From: MGBC163016 sp964469815
GTDB lineage: Bacteria; Actinomycetota; Coriobacteriia; Coriobacteriales; Eggerthellaceae
Reading direction: 5' to 3'
NCBI GenBank assembly: GCA_964469815.1
Contig: CAYXZC010000043.1
Location: 1 to 15,795, forward strand
Length of the DNA stretch: 15,795 nucleotides
Of this stretch, positions 6,872 to 11,519 are shown in pieces (position 1 is the stretch's first letter; every line of letters starts with the position of its first letter). The translations under genes were made by a program, and so were the position numbers. The notes below the pieces were generated by a model that was not told the origin of the DNA, did no database searches, and saw only the letters and a list, made by a program, of their open reading frames with translations.

Positions 6872-7753
6872 ATGAATGCCTATGATGGAAAATCCTCATC
6901 GATCATGATCGCCAAAGTGTTGGCCATAGGATATCTGGCGTTCTCCTCGATTCATTTGCTTAGTTCGTCTTTGTATTTAGATGCAATCTTTCACAGTACG
7001 ATGATGGCTATCGAGACACCCGGTTATGCGCTCATGGCGAGCAACGGACATGGAACAGGACTTGATATCGCGCTCATAGAATACGTGTTCGGAGATGACC
7101 TTCCTTTCCCTCGTGGGATCATGGTGGAACTGATCACATTGGCACATTGTCTCGTTATGACGCTTATCTCGATCATCCCATTTGTAACCTCGTTCACGAT
7201 CCTCTCTAATGTGTTTCATAAGCCTTTCTTGAAGACAGAGAATAAGACATGGGTATCCGGTTTGATCGCATGCTTACTCACTGCTAGGGTCATCTCTGCG
7301 TTTTTTCTTACTTTAGAAACCATCTTCGCTCTCAAAGGATCTCGTGTTAGCAGCCATGTCTTAAAATGCTATCTTATATTCTCGATCGTGTTGCTATTTA
7401 CGGTTATTGCTATACCCGCAATTTATTTCTCATATACGAGCAGTCAGATCCAGAACATCAGAATCGAGATCGCAGACATAGCATCCGGTGATGTTTATGA
7501 GGATCATGATTCTGTTCCTGCCCCTTTCGGATCGTTCGTACCGGAAAGAAATAGCGAGGGTGATGGGATCAGCAAGATGAATGTTTCTTATGATCCGGTG
7601 TTCTTGCTTGGAGACCATGGAACCGTCCTTGTTCATACACATGAGGAATTCGATCGCTTGAGTGACCGCGTTGACCAGCAAAACACCATCCGTCTTTGGC
7701 TTCAAAAGATAGATGGTGAATGGAAGGTTGTCGACTACTATTCGCATGCTTGA
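6872..7753 (+). CDS. Four-helix membrane protein of unknown function with C-terminal soluble domain
   Basis: I do not recognise this 293-residue protein with confidence. Hydrophobic segments lie at about 11-33, 86-112, 128-153 and 164-188. Between the third and second helices is NVFHKPFLKTENKTW (113-127), a little like the 'PFxxxN' turn of DUF2975-type membrane proteins. The last ~105 residues are polar and soluble-looking, ending in LWLQKIDGEWKVVDYY, which resembles the final strand of NTF2/SnoaL-like domains. The gene appears more AT-rich than its neighbours, with many TTA and ATA codons, and it stands alone between repeat blocks with its own TATAAT, suggesting accessory DNA. The ATG at 6872 is chosen because it begins the frame immediately after the -10 box. 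The protein is real by length and helix pattern, but its role is unknown. Confidence 0.75.
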   Translation: MNAYDGKSSSIMIAKVLAIGYLAFSSIHLLSSSLYLDAIFHSTMMAIETPGYALMASNGHGTGLDIALIEYVFGDDLPFPRGIMVELITLAHCLVMTLISIIPFVTSFTILSNVFHKPFLKTENKTWVSGLIACLLTARVISAFFLTLETIFALKGSRVSSHVLKCYLIFSIVLLFTVIAIPAIYFSYTSSQIQNIRIEIADIASGDVYEDHDSVPAPFGSFVPERNSEGDGISKMNVSYDPVFLLGDHGTVLVHTHEEFDRLSDRVDQQNTIRLWLQKIDGEWKVVDYYSHA

Positions 7754-7774
7754 GCGTGAATAACAGATGGTTTT

Positions 7775-7799
7775 GTGGGCGGTCAAGACCGCCCACTAC
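7775..7799 (-). repeat. GTAG-foot REP-like hairpin, B type, start of a paired module
   Basis: GTGGGCGGTC (7775-7784) pairs perfectly with GACCGCCCAC (7787-7796) around AA, with the GTAG foot on the minus strand (CTAC 7796-7799). It lies 21 bp after the membrane-protein stop, where it could cap the transcript 3' end. With the linker 7800-7823 and the A-type hairpin that follows, it forms a ~74-bp module repeated in inverse orientation at 11280-11353. Confidence 0.85.
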
Positions 7800-7823
7800 A
7801 CATAAGAACCTGCAAGCACATGC

Positions 7824-7848
7824 GTAGGGGTCGATCTTGATCGACCCC
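7824..7848 (+). repeat. GTAG-foot REP-like hairpin, A type, copy 2
   Basis: GTAG (7824-7827) and stem GGGGTCGATC (7827-7836) with GATCGACCCC (7839-7848), loop TT, are identical to the copy at 6775-6799. The flank just after (CCCCA, one base, GACTC) is also shared between these two copies. An N run follows 24 bp later, consistent with assembly difficulty near repeats. Confidence 0.85.
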
Positions 7849-7872
7849 AGGACTCATGTTTCGATGAATATC

Positions 7873-7882
7873 NNNNNNNNNN
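7873..7882. other. Assembly gap (10 N)
   Basis: Ten undetermined bases sit between a repeat module and the leader of the next gene. A uniform 10-N run is usually a scaffold placeholder, so the true length is unknown and additional repeats could be missing here. Confidence 0.9.
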
Positions 7883-7922
7883 ATTACTTTCAAAGATGTA
7901 AGGAATGTGTAAGGCATATCGA

Positions 7923-7953
7923 TTGCACCTTCGCCCACATGAACGTTATCTTT
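7923..7953 (+). promoter_or_regulatory. Weak candidate promoter for the YxeA-like gene
   Basis: TTGCAC at 7923-7928 and TATCTT near 7947-7952 are about 18 bp apart, giving partial matches to -35 and -10 consensus. It is the only sigma-70-like pair I see between the gap and the gene start. The transcript would have a leader of about 35-40 nt containing the AGAGGG ribosome binding site. Confidence 0.3.
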
Positions 7954-7995
7954 GGTGACACCAGCTCAGATAGAACGCGATGAAAAGAGGGCGCA

Positions 7996-8370
7996 ATGAA
8001 TAAGATCGTCATACTGGCAATAGGCGCGATCCTTACCGGAGTCATCGCATCAGCGAGCCTTGCAGGCTGGCTCTTCACTCTTCTTCCTGAAGGCCACTTC
8101 TACACGCAGATCGACAATGCGAAAACAGAAGAGCTCGAATCAAGGGGTGGAGTGATCGACTTCACGGGAGGCATGAAGCTGTCGTACACCCTTCCCTCTT
8201 ACGATGAGCAAGGAAACGAGCGAGATATCTCTTTCGGAACGGAGCGCCAACTGAGAGAAGACGCATTCCTAGAGCTTGATGTTGTGCCCATCCGAGGTGT
8301 TATGGGTTGGAGAGAGGTTTCATTCGAGGATCTTCCGGCAGCAGTCCAAGAGCGTTTCCAGAAAGATTAG
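7996..8370 (+). CDS. YxeA-like small exported or membrane-anchored protein
   Basis: This 124-residue protein has an N-terminal hydrophobic segment (residues 4-30: IVILAIGAILTGVIASASLA then GWLF), a signal peptide or anchor without an obvious lipobox Cys. The remainder fits the YxeA (DUF1093) pattern as I recall it: FYTQID early, then LSYTLPSYDEQGNERDISFG (62-81), ERQLREDAFLELDVVP, GVMGWREVSFEDLP and a short Lys/Asp-ended tail. YxeA-family proteins adopt a small OB-like fold and have no settled function. The start ATG has AGAGGG 5-10 bases upstream. It stands alone, so context gives no hint beyond a small secreted protein in an accessory, repeat-rich stretch. Confidence 0.75.
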   Translation: MNKIVILAIGAILTGVIASASLAGWLFTLLPEGHFYTQIDNAKTEELESRGGVIDFTGGMKLSYTLPSYDEQGNERDISFGTERQLREDAFLELDVVPIRGVMGWREVSFEDLPAAVQERFQKD

Positions 8371-8443
8371 CGGATGTTCAGCAACGATGAATCGCGGCGA
8401 TCCGCGGTGCGCGCACAGGGGTAGCACATTGCGCCAAGTGCGC

Positions 8444-8468
8444 AAAAGCCTGATGTCGTATCATCAGG
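8444..8468 (-). terminator. Candidate terminator of the small minus-strand gene
   Basis: Read on the minus strand, CCTGATG and CATCAGG form a 7-bp stem with a 6-nt loop (8449-8468), followed by CTTTT (8448-8444). It lies about 14 bp after the stop of the minus-strand gene. The T run is short, so confidence is moderate. For the plus strand there is only a 6-bp TTGCGC/GCGCAA inverted repeat (8429-8445) without a T tract. Confidence 0.4.
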
Positions 8469-8481
8469 TGCTCCTGAATGA

Positions 8482-8685
8482 TCACAGCTTCGAGAATAGT
8501 ACCTTCTTGTTCTTCAAAGAGATATTCTCCACTTGATATCCGTAATCCTTCAGTCCCTTCTTGTAGTTCAGAAAGGAATGGTCTATGGGGATGCCGATGA
8601 TCCCTTCTATCTCATCGAATGAAAGCTCCAAGGACGGTCGGTCGGTGCCCTTCACGTATTTCCACAAAGGTTCATATTTGCTCAT
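8482..8685 (-). CDS. Small conserved hypothetical protein (DUF7662-like)
   Basis: The 67-residue product begins MSKYEPLWKYVKG and continues LELSFDEIEGIIGIPIDHSF, LKDYGYQVENISLKNKKVLF. From memory this resembles small bacterial proteins of the DUF7662 kind (KYxPLxxYL, SFxEIE, then a GYxV-containing strand), which have no assigned function; sometimes they carry or adjoin nucleic-acid-binding domains. An in-frame GTG at 8694 would add three residues, but the near-perfect Shine-Dalgarno AGAGGTGATC (8698-8689) overlaps that GTG and is correctly placed 8 bases before the ATG at 8685, so I choose the ATG. It is the only minus-strand gene in the window and appears monocistronic. Confidence 0.7.
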   Translation of the reverse strand: MSKYEPLWKYVKGTDRPSLELSFDEIEGIIGIPIDHSFLNYKKGLKDYGYQVENISLKNKKVLFSKL

Positions 8686-8688
8686 CTT

Positions 8689-8698
8689 GATCACCTCT
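8689..8698 (-). promoter_or_regulatory. Ribosome binding site that decides the start of the minus-strand gene
   Basis: AGAGGTGATC on the minus strand is almost fully complementary to the 3' end of 16S rRNA and places the start at the ATG (8685-8683) rather than at the GTG it contains (8694-8692). Confidence 0.75.
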
Positions 8699-8860
8699 TA
8701 AATGGATGCAATGAATGCATTCCGATCATGTGGGTTTGTTCTAAGATTATGACACTAGATTTGCTCTGACCTTAATATGTGTACCAACGGATACTTAGGG
8801 TCAATCCAGGATCAGGGTCTTGCCATCTTTGATCATCATGCGGAGCAGGTCAAGATAAAT
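8699..8860. other. Intergenic stretch upstream of the minus-strand gene
   Basis: This holds a possible minus-strand -10 (CATAAT, 8751-8746) with no clear -35, and the 10-bp palindrome GAATGCATTC (8713-8722), which could be an operator for the small gene. Nearer the repeat, the minus strand of 8860-8801 reads as an open stretch of about 20 codons ending in a TGA; it might be the remnant of a gene 3' end. I see no RNA gene here. Confidence 0.35.
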
Positions 8861-8930
8861 GGCAGATCTGAAGATCTGCACTACGAAACAACCTGCGTCA
8901 CCGAAAAGAACAGTACTACATCCCCTGTTC
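8861..8930 (-). repeat. Composite repeat, copy 2 (D-linker-C module, inverted)
   Basis: On the minus strand this 70-nt stretch begins GAACAGGGGATGTAGTACTG, has a linker with GACGCAGGTTGTTTC, then GTAG and the stem GCAGATCT/AGATCTGC. By eye it differs from copy 3 (11371-11440) at about six positions. It separates the small minus-strand gene from the ECF sigma operon and ends 31 bp upstream of the ECF promoter. Confidence 0.85.
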
Positions 8931-8961
8931 TCATTAATGTTCTCGCACACAAGGATCGTTC

Positions 8962-8990
8962 TGTAACGTTTTCAGTGCTTGCTTCGTCTA
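8962..8990 (+). promoter_or_regulatory. ECF-type promoter of the sigma/anti-sigma operon
   Basis: TGTAAC (8962-8967), exactly 17 bp, then CGTCTA (8985-8990). This matches the -35 AAC and -10 CGTC pattern of ECF sigma promoters of the SigM/SigX/SigW kind. It lies 43 bp upstream of the sigma gene, so the simplest reading is autoregulation by the encoded sigma factor. Confidence 0.7.
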
Positions 8991-9032
8991 ATGGTTATCA
9001 TCTGAAAAGCAGAAGAGAAAGGAAGCCGAAAC

Positions 9033-9698
9033 GTGAGAGGTCTTCTGCAGCGAGCTCGCTCGGGAGATGGAAAGGCATTCGCCGAGCTATTCCAACAACA
9101 TGCGGGCGATCTATGGCGCACATCCATGGGTTGCCTCCGAAACGAGAGCGATGCGGCTGATGCATTGCAAGAAACCGCTCTCAAAGCATGGCGATCCCTT
9201 CCTTCGTTCGATGAGCGCTCTGACATCTCCACATGGCTCACGCGAATCTTGTTGAACACTTGCTTCGATGCCTTGCGCGCTAGAAAGAGGCTCATTCCCT
9301 TCGCCGATATCGTAGAGCCTTGGGAAGGCGGCACTGCCGATGGTCGCATCCCGAACGAGAACGATGCCGGATATATCGACCACGTCGCATCATCTACGAT
9401 CGACAGGTTGGATGTCGAGTCAGTGCTCGCTCAGATGTCAGTAAATGACAGAACGATGCTCACGCTCTTCTATGTGAACGATATGCCCATAAAGCAGATA
9501 TCGGAGGTGCTAGGAATCTCCGATGGGGCGGTGCGAACGAGGCTCGTCCGCGCTCGCGAACGCTTCAAGGATCTATACATGCGATCAATAAGCCCTGAAG
9601 ACCGTGAAGAGGAGAGCGCGTCAAAAGAGCCAGCAAGCTCTGCGCAGCGGGTCACCCGTCCCTTTTCCGATCGATTGATGCAAGGAGCAGCACTATGA
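9033..9698 (+). CDS. ECF-type RNA polymerase sigma factor
   Basis: This alternative sigma factor would direct RNA polymerase to stress or envelope genes when released from its anti-sigma partner. It is 221 residues from a GTG start supported by AAGGAAG about 8 bases upstream. Region 2 spans about 14-86 (FAELFQQHAGDLWRTSMGCL, DALQETALKAW, then the -10-recognition part ISTWLTRILLNTCFDALRARKR). Region 4 is about 128-183, with the helix-turn-helix MPIKQISEVLGISDGAVRTRLVRARERF. There is no region 1 or 3, as expected for the ECF class. A polar tail of ~35 residues follows region 4. Its stop overlaps the anti-sigma start (ATGA), implying coupled synthesis. The target regulon cannot be read from this window. 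Confidence 0.92.
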   Translation: MRGLLQRARSGDGKAFAELFQQHAGDLWRTSMGCLRNESDAADALQETALKAWRSLPSFDERSDISTWLTRILLNTCFDALRARKRLIPFADIVEPWEGGTADGRIPNENDAGYIDHVASSTIDRLDVESVLAQMSVNDRTMLTLFYVNDMPIKQISEVLGISDGAVRTRLVRARERFKDLYMRSISPEDREEESASKEPASSAQRVTRPFSDRLMQGAAL

Positions 9699-11257
9699 AG
9701 TCGGTAGCGGATCCAACTTTTGAGCAGGCATTTCACAAGAAAGACCAATTCGATTTCGATAAATGGGCGGCCACGATAGGCAAGGTCTTAGATGCGGGAG
9801 ACATCCCCTCCAATGTTCAGCAGCGCCTTGAGCGAACCTATGCCGCGTTTGCGAAGATCCCGCAAGAGCCGCCCGCCTACACTCGCCCGACACGTCGCAT
9901 CTTCAGTGTGCCGGCCTTTACGGCAGCGATCCTTGCCTGCATGCTCTTCGCAGGAGTAGCCTTTGCCGCAACAGGTCTCCTATCCATGGGACAAGGTGAT
10001 GGTTCGTTTTTCGCCAATGATAAGAACCTTCCTGTTTACATTAGCATGGAGGAGGGGGCGAAGGCGCTATCTGCCGATGTCGGTCAAACGGCGCTCATCG
10101 ATGACACGCAGGTGACCTTTGACAGCATCTCGTGCGATCGCAATGTGGCGAATCTCTACTTCACGTTAAAGCGCGAAGGTGGTTTTGATCTTCAGGAAGC
10201 ATCCATCTACAACGGCTCGAAGGAAGCCGTCTGGCCGAGGTTGCAAAGCTTGATGCCATGGTTGACCTATACGCTTGAAGATGATGCCGGAACACAGGTG
10301 CAAGGCAGGCTCAACAATCTCGATGCTTATCTCGAAGAAGGAGCGATCAAGTGCCTCATGCGCATAACCCCTGAGAAGATGATGGGAGAAGAGGCGCGCA
10401 TCAACCTCGATGCTTTCTCTTTTAGCACAGGGGAAGAAGCGCGCGTGTTTTCCATAGGTCTGGATCTAAGCGATGTTCCCGCACCGCGCGTGATCGAGCA
10501 GCAGAGCATCACGTTCGACACCTCGCAGGGAGAAAGAAGGATCGGAATTGAGCGCTTCACAGCATCCGAGCTTGCCACCGTTATGGTCATTCGCAACGAC
10601 GAGGTCTTCACGGAGGATGCCGACGGACGTCCTGTCGGAGAGCTTCCGGAAGATGTGCTTGCGCCCTACGAGCTCATGATCACCGATGATACTGGCAACA
10701 CGCTCATCCCTGTGGGCGCTGGAGACGGGTCGGGCATAGACCTTCAGGGGGCGCATGTCATCGAATATGCTAGGCTTGATCCTGATGCGCGAAGCATCTC
10801 GATCACGCCGGTTATGAATACAGCCGATGATAGGGTTCATCAGGATGAGGAGCACATCATCGATCTGTCGGTACCTGGTGCGAAAGTTGAGACGAGCGAA
10901 TTCGGCGGATACGAAGTGGTAAGCCGCGAGGTGAAGGACGGATCTGTGGCCATCACCCTTAGACCTTATGGTTGGGTGCCGGGAAACGGTGGCGAGGTGC
11001 TCTTGCTCGCAGACGAAGCACCTACGTTCGAGGAGACATTCACTGATCCGGAGACCGGGCAGAGCTATACAGGCGAGCATTCGGGACTCTCTGTGATCAA
11101 ATGCGATTACGAGACGGGTGATGTGCGTGATATGACGTTCTTCTACGATGCCACCGATGCTGAACTCGAGCAGCTCGTGAGGTATCGCTATTACACCTAT
11201 CCAGCAGGTACGCTCGCAAAAGAAGATTGCGCTTCTGTAACGATTGCGTTCGTTTAA
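9695..11257 (+). CDS. Probable membrane anti-sigma factor (DUF4179-like)
   Basis: This is likely the partner that holds the ECF sigma factor at the membrane until a signal arrives. The 520-residue protein has a cytoplasmic N-terminal part (1-68) with the helical FDKWAATIGKVLDAGDIPSNVQQRLERTY, one transmembrane segment at about 69-94, and a large exterior domain of ~425 residues. Just after the membrane comes VGQTALIDDTQVTFDSIS followed by VANLYFTLK, which resembles the DUF4179 domain of Firmicute and actinobacterial anti-sigma proteins. No zinc-binding HxxxCxxC motif is seen, so it is not a ZAS-type anti-sigma. AAGGAG 7 bases upstream and the ATGA overlap with the sigma gene support the start. 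The assignment rests on gene pairing and topology more than on a specific motif. Confidence 0.8.
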   Translation: MKSVADPTFEQAFHKKDQFDFDKWAATIGKVLDAGDIPSNVQQRLERTYAAFAKIPQEPPAYTRPTRRIFSVPAFTAAILACMLFAGVAFAATGLLSMGQGDGSFFANDKNLPVYISMEEGAKALSADVGQTALIDDTQVTFDSISCDRNVANLYFTLKREGGFDLQEASIYNGSKEAVWPRLQSLMPWLTYTLEDDAGTQVQGRLNNLDAYLEEGAIKCLMRITPEKMMGEEARINLDAFSFSTGEEARVFSIGLDLSDVPAPRVIEQQSITFDTSQGERRIGIERFTASELATVMVIRNDEVFTEDADGRPVGELPEDVLAPYELMITDDTGNTLIPVGAGDGSGIDLQGAHVIEYARLDPDARSISITPVMNTADDRVHQDEEHIIDLSVPGAKVETSEFGGYEVVSREVKDGSVAITLRPYGWVPGNGGEVLLLADEAPTFEETFTDPETGQSYTGEHSGLSVIKCDYETGDVRDMTFFYDATDAELEQLVRYRYYTYPAGTLAKEDCASVTIAFV

Positions 11258-11279
11258 TGTGGCGCGAAGCAAAGCACAT

Positions 11280-11304
11280 GGGGTCGATCGAGATCGACCC
11301 CTAC
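11280..11304 (-). repeat. GTAG-foot REP-like hairpin, A type, copy 3 (inverted)
   Basis: GGGGTCGATC (11280-11289) pairs with GATCGACCCC (11292-11301), loop GA, with the GTAG foot on the minus strand (CTAC 11301-11304). It differs from the other two A copies only in the loop. It begins 22 bp after the anti-sigma stop and may protect that transcript end. There is no T tract. Confidence 0.85.
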
Positions 11305-11328
11305 GCATGAGGGTGCAGGTCATTATGT

Positions 11329-11353
11329 GTAGTGGGCGGTCTTGACCGCCCAC
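11329..11353 (+). repeat. GTAG-foot REP-like hairpin, B type, end of a paired module
   Basis: GTAG (11329-11332) and stem GTGGGCGGTC (11332-11341) with GACCGCCCAC (11344-11353), loop TT. Together with 11280-11304 and the 24-bp linker 11305-11328 it is the inverse of the module at 7775-7848; the two linkers agree at 19 of 24 positions. Confidence 0.85.
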
Positions 11354-11370
11354 AAAGAACAGGGGACAGA

Positions 11371-11440
11371 GAACAGGGGATGCAGCACTGTTCTTTTCGG
11401 CGATACAGGTTGTTTCGTAGCGCAGATCTTCAGATCTGCC
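11371..11440 (+). repeat. Composite repeat, copy 3 (D-linker-C module)
   Basis: This 70-nt module starts GAACAGGGGATGCAGCACTG, has a linker with CAGGTTGTTTC, GTAG at 11417-11420, and the stem GCAGATCT/AGATCTGC around TC. Immediately upstream, AGAACAGGGGA occurs a second time (11356-11366), so the left end is partly duplicated. It sits directly upstream of the mfd promoter. Confidence 0.85.
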
Positions 11441-11472
11441 ATGCGACTTACGTCAAATTGCGTCCATACGCT

Positions 11473-11478
11473 TATAAT
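11473..11478 (+). promoter_or_regulatory. Putative -10 element of the mfd-gltX operon
   Basis: A perfect TATAAT lies at 11473-11478; transcription would start near 11485, leaving a leader of about 35 nt before the ATG at 11520. The -35 region is poor (TTACGT at 11448-11453 is the best, at wide spacing). It rules against the TTG at 11478 as the mfd start, because that codon would lie upstream of the transcript. Confidence 0.5.
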
Positions 11479-11507
11479 TGTTCAAACATGATTCGCGGTT
11501 CGAAATC

Positions 11508-11512
11508 GGGGA
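11508..11512 (+). promoter_or_regulatory. Ribosome binding site that decides the mfd start
   Basis: GGGGA at 11508-11512 lies 7 bases before the ATG at 11520, supporting that start over the upstream in-frame TTG. Confidence 0.6.
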
Positions 11513-11519
11513 AATCCGA

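Noticed and set aside
6629..9032. Complete insertion sequence or prophage
   Set aside because: No transposase, integrase or terminal inverted repeats with target duplications are visible; only small repeats and three unrelated small genes.
6775..11353. A and B hairpins as intrinsic terminators
   Set aside because: The stems are strong but no T tract follows on either strand, and the conserved GTAG foot is not explained by termination. A role in mRNA 3'-end protection remains possible.
10466..11353. Long minus-strand open frame of 295 codons opposite the anti-sigma gene
   Set aside because: It is antisense to a well supported gene, has no family resemblance or ribosome binding site, and its 5' end lies in a repeat.
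1232..11440. CRISPR array
   Set aside because: The repeats are palindromic, few per site, unevenly spaced and in both orientations; there are no regular unique spacers and no cas genes.
11332..11487. Plus-strand open frame beginning within the B-type hairpin at 11332
   Set aside because: It consists of repeat sequence; similar frames start in the other B copies simply because of the shared repeat.
11478..11519. TTG at 11478 as the start of mfd
   Set aside because: It overlaps the TATAAT box and lacks a ribosome binding site; the ATG at 11520 has GGGGA at proper spacing.
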